Notes: a model not told the origin generated them from the sequence alone. Numbered from the stretch's first letter, positions 49,687-60,200 are shown. The stretch: DNA of 64,000 bases from Neisseria arctica (GCF_022870905.1 NZ_CP091510.1:930001-994000), one strand, 5' to 3'. Numbers and translations are program-made.

Positions 49687-52600
49687 ATGGCCGAACAGAA
49701 ATCACGCTTAGTAGTGGAAATCAGCGCGGAACATGCCGAACGGGCAATTGCGCGCTTGAAAAAAGAGCTGCAAGGGCTGACTGAAAACGGACAAATATCA
49801 TCTGCCAAGGTTCGGCAGCTTGGCGAAGATGCCTATGCGCAAACCGGTAAGCTGGACGCGATGGCACGGTCTGTAAAGCAGCTTGCTGCGTCTTATTTGT
49901 CATTCCAATTGGTACAGAACGGTATTGCCCGGGCGGATGCTTATACCGGATTACAAAACCGCTTGCGTCTTGTTACCGATTCAACGGAAGAGCTGAATGC
50001 GGCGATAGACGAAACCTACAAGATTGCACAGCGTACGCGCGGATCGTGGGATGGAACGGTTCAGGTGTATCAGCGATTTGCACAGAATGCGGATAAGCTG
50101 AATCTGTCAATGAAAGATGTCGCGCGGGTTACTGAAACTGTTAACAAGGCCGTTGCGATGTCAGGTGCTTCGGCCGCTGGTGCGGAAGCTGCCTTGTTCC
50201 AGTTTGGTCAAGCGTTGGCAAGTGGCGTGTTGCGTGGCGACGAGTTTAACTCAATGGCAGAGCAAACGCCTGCGGTTATGGATGCATTGGCAAAAGGTCT
50301 TGGCGTTACCCGTGGCGAGCTGCGGGCAATGGCGGCTGATGGCAAGTTAACAGCAGAAACGGTAACACAAGCGTTATTAAGCGTGTCGTCATCGGTAGAT
50401 TCTGATTTTGCTAAAACCACGGCGGCAGTAAGTCAATCGTTTGCAATGTTCGGCGATGCTCTTACTAAGTGGGTTGGTGAGATGGATAAGGCCACCGGTG
50501 CATCATCTGTTTTGGCTGCCGGTATTTCGTTGTTGGCTGGCAATATTAACGCGCTGGCACTTGGCGCAACTGCCGGCGGATTAGCAATGCTTGCCCCGCG
50601 CTTGGTTGCAGTTACGGCGGCTGCCGGCGGTGCGAGTACGGCACTATTTACGATGCGCGGCGCATTGGTTGCAGTGCAAGCCGCATTAACCGGCCCCGCC
50701 GGTATAGCATTGGCTGTTTTTGGCGCCGCCGCCGCTTACGATCATTTTGTGGATAGCAATGAAGATTTGGCGGCAAAGATTGATAGTCGTACCAATCCGG
50801 CTTTGAAAGAGTTACAAAAAGAGTTTGATAAGCTAGATAAGCGCGGCAAGGAACTTAAGCTTGAGGAAGTTGGCAAAGCTGCAGAAGAAGTTTCTGAAGC
50901 AATGGAAACATTGCGTAAACGATTAAGTGGCGGATGGGAGCATAACAAGCCGCTTGATGGTGTGATTAAGCAGTTTTTAGACGGCAAGATCGCCATTGAT
51001 GATCTAGACGCCGCCATGTTGAATCATGGCGTTAGCTCTGAAAAGACCCGTGCGAAAGTGATGGAGCTGGCGAGTGCCTATGATAAAGGCCGAGTAAGCG
51101 CAGAGGACTTAAAAACACAGCAAAAATATCTGAACGGCGAAATATCCGACATGCAGAATGCCGCCGGCAAGGCGGGTGCCGGTGTTGACGGCTTGGCTAA
51201 CAAACTGGACGACTATGCTGCAAAGGTTAAGGCTGCCCACGAGGAAACACAAAAGCTATTTGACCGTTGGGCGAGTGCTGACCGAAACAATGCCCGAGTG
51301 TTGGAATTGATGAAGCAGCACAACGTACCTCAAACGGTTGCCAAGCGTATGGCCGAGGCAGAGACGGCGGCGGTTGGTGGCGGCGATCATGCTGTATTTA
51401 TGGCTAGGTTTAAGGCATGGAAAGAAGCCGAAGCTGCCTTAAAGGTGCAGTCTGAAATCGCTAATATCGAAAAGCAGCGGAATGAATCGGAAAGGGCAGC
51501 GACAAAACAAACCAAAACCCGAACTGCCGAGCTTGAAAAGCAGCGGAAGATTTTAGAAAAAACCGCCTATCAATCGCCTTATAGCGGTAATTACCGTATC
51601 AGCAGCGGCATGGGTGCGCGCAATACCGGTATTAAAGGCGCATCGACCAATCACCGGGGTGTAGATGTCGCGATGCCGGTAGGTACGCCGTTAAAAGCAA
51701 TGGCAGACGGAACGGTTACAACACACATGCAGAACGGCGGTAAGAGCGGCTATGGTCTGTATGTGAAAATCCAGTATGACGACGGCAGCAGCAGCTTGTA
51801 CGGCCATTTGAGCGAGTTTCTAGCCAAGAGCGGCCAACGTGTTAAGGCGGGAGAAGTTGTAGCGTTGTCCGGGAATAGCGGAACCAGTAGCGGCCCTCAT
51901 GCCCATATTGAAAACCGTGATGCAAAAGGCAATTTGCGGGATTTTCGCAAGGTTGTCGGCACACAGGCAGCATCTGATGAAATGAGCCAAGTCCAAGCCA
52001 AGCGTCGAGAGCGCGAGGATGAGGCTAAGACAAAAATGGAGATGGTGCAGCGGCAGTATGACGCATATCTCTTAAAGATGCGCGAAGAAGTCGCTACGTT
52101 GGGTGTGAAAACCGAGTATGCCCGCCTTGAAGCGCAAATCAAAGTAGGTATGTATGCCGATTTGTCGCCTAAACAGCAAGAAGCCATGCTAAACGAGGCC
52201 AAAATCCGTGATGAAGCGGTGAAGAAAAACGAGGTGGCTGAAAAATATAAAGAGCTGATCGAGCAAATCACCGGTAGTAAAGCTATTGAAGAATATCAGG
52301 TGAAAGTTGCTATGTTGTCGCAGGCATGGGAAGAGGGAAAAATCAGTGCGGAGCAGTACCAGTTAGCTGTATTGAAACTTCCAAAGCCTGATCAGATGAA
52401 AGACCCGAATGACTATTTGGGCGGCGCGATGGATGGAATTGTGAGTTATCAAAACCAAATCGGAACGGTTCGCAAACAGGTTGAAGATATGGTTGTCGGC
52501 TCTCTAGGTACGATGGAAAACGCTTTAGTTGATTTCGCGACATCTGGGAAACTTAGCTTTAAAGACATGACGGCCAGCATACTAAAAGATTTATCCCGTA

Positions 52601-53073
52601 TGTTGATCCGCATGGCCTTGGTTCGAGCTTTACAAGCCGCAATCGGTGGAAGTGGTTACTTTGATGCCGGCGGCGGCGGGCATTGGTCATCTATCAAAGT
52701 CGGCGGAACATATTCCGACGGTGGCTATACAGGGCCGGGCGGAAAGTACGAGCCGGCAGGTATCGTGCATCGTGGCGAAGTGGTTTTCTCGCAAGAAGAT
52801 GTGCGGCGTTTCGGCGGTGTTGATCGTGTTGAAGCTATGCGTTTGCGCGGTTACGCGAGTGGCGGAATTGTCGGGCAGCCATCTGCTAAAGGGCAGGGAT
52901 TGGGCGGCAACACCGTGATAAACGTTACCGTAAACCGAGACGGCTCGGCGGAATCTGATGTTCAAAGTGACATAGAAACCGGCAAGGCATTGGCATCTTT
53001 TGTTAAAGGACAAATTGAAGAGTGGGCTTACAGCAATATCGCGAGGCCGGGAGGTAAATATTATCGTGGTTGA
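49687..53073 (+). CDS. Tail tape measure protein with embedded M23 peptidase domain
   Basis: A 1128-residue protein. The N-terminal part has the lambda-type tape measure region (FGQALASGVLRGDEFNSMAE and QTPAVMDALAKGLGVTRGEL), then hydrophobic and coiled-coil segments. Residues about 630-745 are a complete M23/lysostaphin-type domain: zinc ligands in NHRGVD and GPHAHIE with SLYGHLS between. It should help the phage through peptidoglycan during DNA entry. A final Gly-rich part is followed by the short C-terminus GKYYRG. GGAG lies upstream of the ATG. Confidence 0.95.
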   Translation: MAEQKSRLVVEISAEHAERAIARLKKELQGLTENGQISSAKVRQLGEDAYAQTGKLDAMARSVKQLAASYLSFQLVQNGIARADAYTGLQNRLRLVTDSTEELNAAIDETYKIAQRTRGSWDGTVQVYQRFAQNADKLNLSMKDVARVTETVNKAVAMSGASAAGAEAALFQFGQALASGVLRGDEFNSMAEQTPAVMDALAKGLGVTRGELRAMAADGKLTAETVTQALLSVSSSVDSDFAKTTAAVSQSFAMFGDALTKWVGEMDKATGASSVLAAGISLLAGNINALALGATAGGLAMLAPRLVAVTAAAGGASTALFTMRGALVAVQAALTGPAGIALAVFGAAAAYDHFVDSNEDLAAKIDSRTNPALKELQKEFDKLDKRGKELKLEEVGKAAEEVSEAMETLRKRLSGGWEHNKPLDGVIKQFLDGKIAIDDLDAAMLNHGVSSEKTRAKVMELASAYDKGRVSAEDLKTQQKYLNGEISDMQNAAGKAGAGVDGLANKLDDYAAKVKAAHEETQKLFDRWASADRNNARVLELMKQHNVPQTVAKRMAEAETAAVGGGDHAVFMARFKAWKEAEAALKVQSEIANIEKQRNESERAATKQTKTRTAELEKQRKILEKTAYQSPYSGNYRISSGMGARNTGIKGASTNHRGVDVAMPVGTPLKAMADGTVTTHMQNGGKSGYGLYVKIQYDDGSSSLYGHLSEFLAKSGQRVKAGEVVALSGNSGTSSGPHAHIENRDAKGNLRDFRKVVGTQAASDEMSQVQAKRREREDEAKTKMEMVQRQYDAYLLKMREEVATLGVKTEYARLEAQIKVGMYADLSPKQQEAMLNEAKIRDEAVKKNEVAEKYKELIEQITGSKAIEEYQVKVAMLSQAWEEGKISAEQYQLAVLKLPKPDQMKDPNDYLGGAMDGIVSYQNQIGTVRKQVEDMVVGSLGTMENALVDFATSGKLSFKDMTASILKDLSRMLIRMALVRALQAAIGGSGYFDAGGGGHWSSIKVGGTYSDGGYTGPGGKYEPAGIVHRGEVVFSQEDVRRFGGVDRVEAMRLRGYASGGIVGQPSAKGQGLGGNTVINVTVNRDGSAESDVQSDIETGKALASFVKGQIEEWAYSNIARPGGKYYRG

Positions 53074-53156
53074 TGAATAAAGAAATTTGGTGTCGTTATG
53101 GTGAGTTTCAAAAGATGCACATCACGGATTTTTGGTGTGCCACCATAGCGGCATAG
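53073..53156 (+). CDS. Possible very small gene (27 residues)
   Basis: MNKEIWCRYGEFQKMHITDF then WCATIAA, whose ATG overlaps the tape measure stop by one base (TGATG), a coupling used several times in this operon. No other support. Confidence 0.25.
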   Translation: MNKEIWCRYGEFQKMHITDFWCATIAA

Positions 53157-53165
53157 ACCAAAGCA

Positions 53166-53200
53166 AAACCCCGCAGACTTGGGCAGGTCTTGCGGGGTTT
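53166..53200 (+). terminator. Terminator after the tape measure gene
   Basis: AAACCCCGCA / TGCGGGGTTT with a second inner stem AGACT / AGGTCT. Confidence 0.8.
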
Positions 53201-53237
53201 CTGTATTTAACCTTACTGAACTAAGGGAAAATCATAG

Positions 53238-53396
53238 ATGAATTATAAACCAAAACATCAAGTAAAGGTAGATGGAAAGATGAATGCTAAAGATGCAGGA
53301 ATTGTCGGTAAGCGACTGGCAAATGCAGCAATCATATTTGCCACCTTGACTGGGATGGCGGCTTTATTAGCAGCTATTGCACAGTTCTACAAATAA
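53238..53396 (+). CDS. Small membrane protein (52 residues)
   Basis: A basic N-terminal half (MNYKPKHQVKVDGKMNAKDA) and one membrane helix (AAIIFATLTGMAALLAAIA). GGGAAA precedes the ATG. It follows a terminator, like the small membrane proteins at 45874 and 49468. Function unknown. Confidence 0.5.
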   Translation: MNYKPKHQVKVDGKMNAKDAGIVGKRLANAAIIFATLTGMAALLAAIAQFYK

Positions 53397-53471
53397 CTAT
53401 CTTACATATTCCAAAAAAATAAATATTGCATTAACATACATAGTTACTCACCTTATGAATATGTATAAAAA

Positions 53472-54413
53472 ATGCCATTAAAAGTCAACATTAAAACAAT
53501 TGGGAAAAGGCTACAAACGCACGTTACGATAAAAGACGGCAGCAAGGTTGTTTTTAAAACAACATTCGGTGCGTTGATATTGGAACATTGCTTGTCCGGT
53601 TCAGGTAAATACTGGGTAGCAAACTTTGCCAATAGCTCGCACGAAGATTCGGGCAAAACCTTTATTTTCAGCCTGCCTTGTGGTGAGCAAATCTTTGAGG
53701 GCTATACAGAGGGCGGATTTATACAGTCCTTCCAGTTTACAGATGATGACCGACTATTTGCCAAATATCAGTACGGCCTTTTTGAATTAGACTTTGCCGG
53801 AAAGTTGGTTGAGCGTAGGGCATACCTGCAAAAGATGCTGGAAGAGGCCGGCACGGATTTAATTTATAGCGCTGATTGGTATCTGCAAGAATATGACTAT
53901 AGCCCTGAAGCCATGCAGAAAATGTGCGATGCGATGGATAGAGCCTTTAACAAGCTGATACATGAATATCATGGCAAAACATGGGGAGCCAGTGCATTAC
54001 GCGTAAAAGGCGAGCTGCTGGAAAAGCTAGGCAAGGATGAAGAAGCCTTACAGGCATACACCGATGCCCTGTACCTAAATGGCAAGGTTGGTGTTAAAAA
54101 CAAAGCTAAGGCCATTTATCGGCGGCTTGGAATAGAGCAAGGTACATATCAGCCGACTAGGTTGGTTAAGATTTTCGCTTGCGAAAACGATATATCGTCG
54201 AACGAACAGAAGCAGCGGCAGCAGCAAGAGCGCGAAGATTTTTTCTTGGAAAATGCCAAAAGGCAACGGCAACAGGTTTTGGCTGAACGGCATAGAGAAA
54301 AGTACGCCAAAACGCACCCGCCAAAAGTGAATAAGGTAATGAATAGGCTATTAAGAGCATTAATAGTTTTATCTGGTATTGCACTGGTTTATTTAGTTTT
54401 AAGTGGGGGATAA
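53472..54413 (+). CDS. TPR-like protein with coiled coil and C-terminal membrane anchor (accessory gene)
   Basis: A 313-residue protein. The N-terminal third is beta-rich (HVTIKDGSKVVFKTTFGALI), residues about 150-220 contain a TPR-like pair (GKTWGASALRVKGELLEKLG and KDEEALQAYTDALYLNG), residues about 235-280 are a Gln/Arg/Glu coiled coil, and the last 20 form a membrane helix (ALIVLSGIALVYLVLSGG). No ribosome site is visible. It lies between the tape measure and minor tail M genes, where lambda has none, so it is an insertion. Confidence 0.65.
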   Translation: MPLKVNIKTIGKRLQTHVTIKDGSKVVFKTTFGALILEHCLSGSGKYWVANFANSSHEDSGKTFIFSLPCGEQIFEGYTEGGFIQSFQFTDDDRLFAKYQYGLFELDFAGKLVERRAYLQKMLEEAGTDLIYSADWYLQEYDYSPEAMQKMCDAMDRAFNKLIHEYHGKTWGASALRVKGELLEKLGKDEEALQAYTDALYLNGKVGVKNKAKAIYRRLGIEQGTYQPTRLVKIFACENDISSNEQKQRQQQEREDFFLENAKRQRQQVLAERHREKYAKTHPPKVNKVMNRLLRALIVLSGIALVYLVLSGG

Positions 54414-54417
54414 AGTA

Positions 54418-54627
54418 ATGATTGAAATAGTAATGGCTCCATTGTTTAATTTATTGAAATTGTGTGTTTTGTTTATTATTATTGACTATACCGTTTATTA
54501 CGGCGGAATGTATATTTACCGGGAATTAACCGGAGCTTCAAAATGGGAAGCAAGGGATAAATTCCGGTTTTCCGGCAGAATAACCGCTGCCATCATTTGT
54601 AGCATAGTAGCGTATTTCATTTTTTAG
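54418..54627 (+). CDS. Small membrane protein (69 residues)
   Basis: Two membrane helices (LFNLLKLCVLFIIIDYTVYY at about 9-28 and ITAAIICSIVAYFIF at the C-terminus) joined by a charged loop (TGASKWEARDKFRFSG). GGGGGATAAAGTA precedes the ATG at 54418, four bases after the stop of the anchored TPR-like protein; the two probably act together in the membrane. Confidence 0.6.
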   Translation: MIEIVMAPLFNLLKLCVLFIIIDYTVYYGGMYIYRELTGASKWEARDKFRFSGRITAAIICSIVAYFIF

Positions 54628-54642
54628 TTGGCATCACTTTTT

Positions 54643-54667
54643 AAAGCCCCGCAAACGCGGGGCTTTT
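54643..54667 (+). terminator. Terminator closing the second accessory insertion
   Basis: AAAGCCCCGC-AAAC-GCGGGGCTTTT, perfect 10-bp stem. Confidence 0.85.
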
Positions 54668-54686
54668 GCATTTCTTGGAAAAAATT

Positions 54687-55022
54687 ATGAGCGATATTTT
54701 TGAATGGCCGGTAGATATATCCGGTACCAGCCGAGAGGTGAAGTTTGCTGTCAGAACCGTGCAGTTTGGCGATGGTTACGAGCAACGGCAGGCCAAGGGA
54801 TTGCGGAAGAAAACCGAAAGCTGGCAGGTATCGAAAGTCGGTTACAAAGCAGAAATCGATGCGATTGAAGCATTTTTAAATGCCCGTGCAGGGGTGAAAT
54901 CGTTTATATGGCGGCGTGATGGTGCGGCTGATTTACGCGTTACCGTAGACGGCTACAACACGACGCCGCAGGGCGCGGATGTTTGGAAAATCAGCTTTAC
55001 TTTTAAGGAGGTACTCGCATGA
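54687..55022 (+). CDS. Minor tail protein M
   Basis: A 111-residue tail tip protein of the lambda M family: FEWPVDISGTSREVKFAVRT, VQFGDGYEQRQAKGLRKKTE and GVKSFIWRRDG are typical. First gene of the tail tip set M-L-K-I-J. ATG 54687 gives the usual N-terminus (MSDIFEW). Four-base overlap with L. Confidence 0.9.
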   Translation: MSDIFEWPVDISGTSREVKFAVRTVQFGDGYEQRQAKGLRKKTESWQVSKVGYKAEIDAIEAFLNARAGVKSFIWRRDGAADLRVTVDGYNTTPQGADVWKISFTFKEVLA

Positions 55023-55738
55023 ACCCGAGAATAGCGCAGATGTCTGGCGAGATGATTAAAACGCTTTCAAGCAGTGAGCAAGACGCTTTGCTTGATTTGT
55101 GGCAGGTAGATTTTCGGGAGCTTGGCGGCGAGGTCTTTTATTTCTGTAACCACATGAACGAAAAGGGAACCGCGGTTGTTTGGCAGGGGCAGGCGTATGA
55201 TCCGTACCCAATCAAGGCAGACGGTTTTGAGTTGTCATCTCAAGGCGCGGGCAACCGGCCAACGCTAACGGTATCCAATCTGCTTGGCTTTGTAACTGGA
55301 GCGGCAGAGCGGTTTAATCAGTTTGTCGGCGTTACCGTTATCCGGCGGCAAGTGTGCGCCAAGTTTTTAGATGCCGTGAATTTTCAGGCGGGCAACACGG
55401 CTGCCGATCCGACGCAGGAAGTCGTAAGTAAGTTTGTAGTCGAGCGACTGGCGAGCATGACGGCGGAAGTTGCAACGTTTGAATTGGCAATGCCGTCTGA
55501 AGCAGACGGCGCGATTATCCCGGCACGGATTATGTTGGCAAACATTTGCTGCTGGCAGTATCGGGGTGAGGGTTGCGGTTATACCGGGCGGGCGGTTGCA
55601 GACCGTTTCGATATGCCCACAAGAGACCCTGCCAAAGATGCTTGCAGCGGCACATTAACCGGCTGCCGTGCGCGTTTCGGTGCGGTAGCCGTGCTGCCGT
55701 TTGGCGGTTTCCCAAGTTCGGACAAGGTGACTACATGA
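55019..55738 (+). CDS. Minor tail protein L
   Basis: A 239-residue lambda L-type tail tip protein. The N-terminal domain has DLWQVDFRELGGEVFYFCNH and DGFELSSQGAGNRPTLTVSN; the C-terminal cysteines (NICCWQYRGEGCGYTG, then ACSGTLTGCRARFG) correspond to the iron-sulphur ligands described for lambda L. It links the tail tip ring to J. Confidence 0.9.
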   Translation: MNPRIAQMSGEMIKTLSSSEQDALLDLWQVDFRELGGEVFYFCNHMNEKGTAVVWQGQAYDPYPIKADGFELSSQGAGNRPTLTVSNLLGFVTGAAERFNQFVGVTVIRRQVCAKFLDAVNFQAGNTAADPTQEVVSKFVVERLASMTAEVATFELAMPSEADGAIIPARIMLANICCWQYRGEGCGYTGRAVADRFDMPTRDPAKDACSGTLTGCRARFGAVAVLPFGGFPSSDKVTT

Positions 55739-56481
55739 TTAATTTAACGAAAAAAACAGTTGAGCAAATCCGCCGCCATGCGGAAGAGGCGGCTCCTAAT
55801 GAATCTTGCGGCCTGATCGTTATGGCAGGGAGAAAGCAGATTTATGTAGCTTGTGAAAACACGGCGGAAAATCCGGCTGAAACTTTTGAGATATCGGCGG
55901 ACGAGTGGTTGGCGGCTGCCGAAATGGGCGAGATTGTGGCGGTGGCGCATTCACACCCGAACGGCGAACCTTTTTTATCAGGGGCTGACCGGCAAATGCA
56001 AATCGGCAGCGGTGTAGATTGGGTATTGGTTGTCGGCAGCGAAGTGAAGATATTCCGCTGCTGCCCGCACTTGCGCGGTCGCTTGTTCGATTACGGCAAG
56101 GCGGATTGCGGAACATTGGTGCGCGATGCTTTTATGTTGGCCGGTATCGACTTGCCCGATCATGCCCGTACGGAAATGGACGCTGACGCAGCTGCCGGAT
56201 ATTGGGAAAAGCATCTTGAAGCGATTGGCTTTAAGCGCGTGCCTGATATTGCCGATTTACAGCCGGGCGATGTGGTGTTGACGGCATTGGGCGGACAAGC
56301 AAACCATGCCGCGTTTTACCTAGGGCATGGTGAAATTCTGCACCATGCCTACAACCATTTAAGCCGCCGCGAACCTTATAACGGCTATTGGCGGGATTGT
56401 ACGCATTCTATTTGGCGTTGCCCTGATTGGCAGCCGGAAATGATTCGGGCAGTTGAAAATGATTTAGCATTTAGCACATGA
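55735..56481 (+). CDS. Tail tip assembly protein K with MPN and NlpC/P60 domains
   Basis: A 248-residue two-domain peptidase. Residues 1-110 are an MPN/JAB metalloprotease (NESCGLI with Glu, VAVAHSHPNGEPFLSGADRQ with the His-x-His and Asp ligands). Residues about 115-240 are NlpC/P60 (nucleophile in KADCGTLVRDAF near 123, His in ANHAAFYLG near 190). Lambda K has the same order. ATG 55735 overlaps the L stop by four bases; an earlier frame start at 55573 lies inside L and is not used. Confidence 0.92.
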   Translation: MINLTKKTVEQIRRHAEEAAPNESCGLIVMAGRKQIYVACENTAENPAETFEISADEWLAAAEMGEIVAVAHSHPNGEPFLSGADRQMQIGSGVDWVLVVGSEVKIFRCCPHLRGRLFDYGKADCGTLVRDAFMLAGIDLPDHARTEMDADAAAGYWEKHLEAIGFKRVPDIADLQPGDVVLTALGGQANHAAFYLGHGEILHHAYNHLSRREPYNGYWRDCTHSIWRCPDWQPEMIRAVENDLAFST

Positions 56482-56490
56482 GGTATTGGA

Positions 56491-57282
56491 ATGATTACAG
56501 TATGTTTGTACGGCGACCTACGACAGTATGGCCGCCGTTTTAATTTGCATGCGGAAAGCCCGGCAGAAGCGTTGCATGCGCTTTTCACCCAGATTGATGG
56601 TTTGCGCGAATATATCCGCAATGGTGTGTATCAGGTGCGGTTTAAGCGTCAAGACCACAGTGAAGATAGCATTCGGGATACTTTCAAACAGCCTGATTCG
56701 GGCGTGTTGCATATTGTGCCGCGTGTGGCCGGTGCAGGCAGGAATGGCGCATTACAAACGATTATCGGGGTTGTTTTAATTGTTGTAGGTTATTTTACAT
56801 GGGCTTATGGCGGTCAAGTATTAGTAAGCGCAGGGGTAGGCATGGTTCTTGGCGGCGTTGCCCAAATGCTGACTAAGCAGCCTGATTTTGATTCGAGTAG
56901 CGGTGCTGAATCAAGCCGAAACACATCATTTTCAAACTTGAGTAATACGGCGGCTCAAGGCAGGCCGGTACCGCTGGCCTATGGAATTTGCTATTGCGGC
57001 AGCCGCGTCATTTCGCAGGGCGTTGAATCGCGCCGCATACAAACGGGAGCTGACAGCAAATCCATCAGCACGGGCAACAGCGTTGTGAAGATGGTGGCCG
57101 AGGCGGCGGGGGTAGATGCTACCGGTAATGACCCGCTGGCGGTGGACTTAACCCTTGGCATGGAAAAAACATATACCCGCGGCGTGGCGGCAACTGCACC
57201 GAACGGGCAGAAATACGAAACCGATTTTAATGACGACAGCGTGCGCGCTAGAAACTATCAGGCGTCGTACACAGTAAAGTAG
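56491..57282 (+). CDS. Tail assembly protein I
   Basis: A 263-residue lambda I-type protein: N-terminal ubiquitin-like part (ITVCLYGDLRQYGRRFNLHA, then ALFTQIDGLREYI), two hydrophobic helices (TIIGVVLIVVGYFTWAYGG and VLVSAGVGMVLGGVAQML) and a C-terminal part with VPLAYGICYCGSRVISQGV. It is needed for assembly of the tail tip with J. Confidence 0.9.
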   Translation: MITVCLYGDLRQYGRRFNLHAESPAEALHALFTQIDGLREYIRNGVYQVRFKRQDHSEDSIRDTFKQPDSGVLHIVPRVAGAGRNGALQTIIGVVLIVVGYFTWAYGGQVLVSAGVGMVLGGVAQMLTKQPDFDSSSGAESSRNTSFSNLSNTAAQGRPVPLAYGICYCGSRVISQGVESRRIQTGADSKSISTGNSVVKMVAEAAGVDATGNDPLAVDLTLGMEKTYTRGVAATAPNGQKYETDFNDDSVRARNYQASYTVK

Positions 57283-57292
57283 GAGTGTAGAG

Positions 57293-60200
57293 ATGGGTGG
57301 ACAATCAGGCGGCGGCGGATCAACGCCGTACGAAGCACCAAATACCTTATCAAGCGCGCAATCGTTGCGGATTATTGATGCGATTTCAGAGGGTGTTGTA
57401 TCGGGTTTTGCTAACGGGGATAGTGCGCCTTTTAAAAGCGTGTTTTTAGATGATACGCCCGTGCAGAATGCCGACAACAGCTACAACTTCAAGGGTATTG
57501 TCGGCTTTTTCCAGCGCGGTACCCAGGATCAAACTTATGTTCCGGGCTTTGACGCATCGGAGCGTACTGTACCCGTATCAACATCGGTGAAAAAAGCAAC
57601 GCCCGTTGTGCGTGCGGTATCGGATGATTTGGTTAACCGGTTGCGCGTAACCGTAGGCGTTGATCGGAATGTGCGCGTAAAAGATAACGGCGATTCGGTG
57701 GCGGCCACTACCCAATTGCGCATTGAGCTGGTGGGCAATAGCGGGGTAGTTGCGGCCAAAACGGTTACTTTTAAGGAAAAGGGCAGCGGCGCATATTATC
57801 AAGACGTGCTGTTTAACAAACTTCCGCCCGTGCCGTTTAATATCCGCGTAGTACGGGTTACTGCGGACAGCACAACCGATAAAATCAGTAATAACACCTT
57901 TTTCGCATCTTACGTTGAAATTATCGATGCCAAGTTGAGCTACCCGCACACTGCCTTTGCTGCACTGGCGATTGATTCGGATCAGTTCGGTAACAATGTT
58001 CCGCGCCGAAACTATCTGCTTAAAGGTCGTTTGGTAAAAGTGCCGAGTAATTACGACCCGGAAACCCGTACTTACAGCGGCGGTACTTGGGATGGCAGCT
58101 TTAAAACCGCGTGGACGAACAATCCGGCATGGGTGTTTTATGACGTGCTTACTCAAGCGCGTTTTAGCACGCTGGCACGCCGTCTGAAATTGGCCGATGT
58201 CGATAAATGGGCGTTGTATCAGGTAGCCAAATACTGCGATGAATTGGTGGATGATGGTTTTGGCGGGAAAGAACCGCGTTTTGTCTGCAATGCCTACATT
58301 ACTGACGTTACGCAGGCGGGCGAGTTTTTAACGAACCTTGCCAGCGTGTTTACAGGTTTGCCGCTATGGAACGGCAATCAAGTATCTGTGGTAATGGATG
58401 CCGACGCCGATCCGGTGGCCTTGTATAACAACAGTAACGTTAAAGACGGCTTGTTTACTTATTCCGGCGCGGCTTATAAATCTATCCATACTGCCGTACA
58501 CGTCCAGTATGTCGATAAAAACGATAGCTATCGGACGAAAACCGAGTATGTGGCTGATAATGATGCCATTGCCCGCTATGGCCTAAACATTAAGCAAATA
58601 ACCGCTTTTGGTTGCGATTCTCGCGGGCAGGCTGCCCGCTTTGGTGCGTGGGTGTTGCAAACAGAATTGCGCCAGCAAAACATGGTGTCTTTTGAGGTAG
58701 GCCGTGATGGTCTGAAACATCTGCCTTACGACATCGTGCAGGTGATGGACAACCATTACGCAGGAGCCGAGCTGTCTGGCCGCGTGCAAGCTGTGGACGG
58801 GACGACCGTTACACTAGACCGAGATGTTATTGATAGTGTAGGCGCGCTGTTTTATTACAGTGATGCGGATGGCCTGAAATCTACCAAAGTAGTACAGCAG
58901 CCGGCTGCCAATCAGGTAGTGCTTGAATCGGCAGTCGGCGTATCAGTACAGACCGGCTGGGCATTGAGCGGTAAAGTCAAGCCGCGCTTATACCGTGCGA
59001 TTGGCATTAAAGAAAATACGGAAGAAGGTACTTACACCATTTCCGCTTTGCTGCATGATCCGAAAAAATACGCAGCGGTAGACAAATGGGCGAGCTTTGA
59101 TCGTGAAATCACAACTCTGCATAACGTAGAGCCGGTATTGATTAATGGTGATTTGGCAACAGACGGTAATGCGGTTGTGCTTAGTTGGGATAACCTGACT
59201 GCCAGCGGCCAAGTGCTGACCTACGATATTAAAATTTATCGAAATGGGCAGCTTTACCGTCATACGCCTGATGCTCAAACGGCTGAAATCCGCCTTGAAA
59301 ACCTGCCAAACGGCGATTACAAGGCTGAAATACGCGGCAGAAACGCCCGCGGCGTGCTGTCTGAGCCATTGGTTAAGGCGTGGAGTATTAATTATTCCGT
59401 AACCGGTTTGCGCGCTATCCCGAAAACATTCGCCATTGGCTTGGATTGGGTATTGCCGCAAACGGTAGTATCAAGTCTGACCTCTGAAGTTTGGTATAGC
59501 CAAACAAACGATATTCAGACGGCCACTAAGCTGGTATCGCTGCCTTATCCGCAGAATCACTACACCCTGACAGGCGTCGGAATTTCCGACGTCTTTTATT
59601 TTTGGGTGCGCATTGTTGATGCGGCGGGTAATGCGGGCGAGTTTACTGCCGCCGTACAAGGTCAGGCGGATAATAATCCTGCCCCGATTGTGCAGCAGAT
59701 TCAGGGGGCGATTACTAAATCTGCATTAAGCCAAAGCCTGATTGAATCACTCAACAGCGATATGTCGGCAACAGCGCAGACGGAAACGGCTAAAGAAGCG
59801 GCAATTCGCGCAGCCGAAATACGCGCCACGGCGAACAAGGCTGCATCTGACTTGACTGCTAAGGCCTCGGAAATCGGCACACGCGTATCTGCGGTTGAGA
59901 CCGTGAATAACCAACAGGCGCAGCAGATTAGCACGGTTACGGCGGCTCAAGGTCAAACTGCTGCGGGATTGGAAGCAGAAAAGAAAGCCCGGGCAGATGG
60001 AGATGCGGCGGAAGCATCGGCCCGTCAGACGCTTGCATCGCGAGTAGCAAGCGCGGAGAGCGACATCACACAAGAGGTATTGGCAAGAACTGCCGCCGAT
60101 AACGCGCAAGTAGCCGAAACCAATGCTTTAAAAGGGCGGGTTGGAAATGCCGAAAGCAGTATTACTGATTTGCGTGAATCTAAAGCAGATGCCAGCCAAG

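Noticed and set aside
55573..55734. Upstream extension of tail protein K
   Set aside because: These codons lie wholly within the L gene in another frame; the ATG at 55735 with ATGA coupling gives the normal N-terminus.
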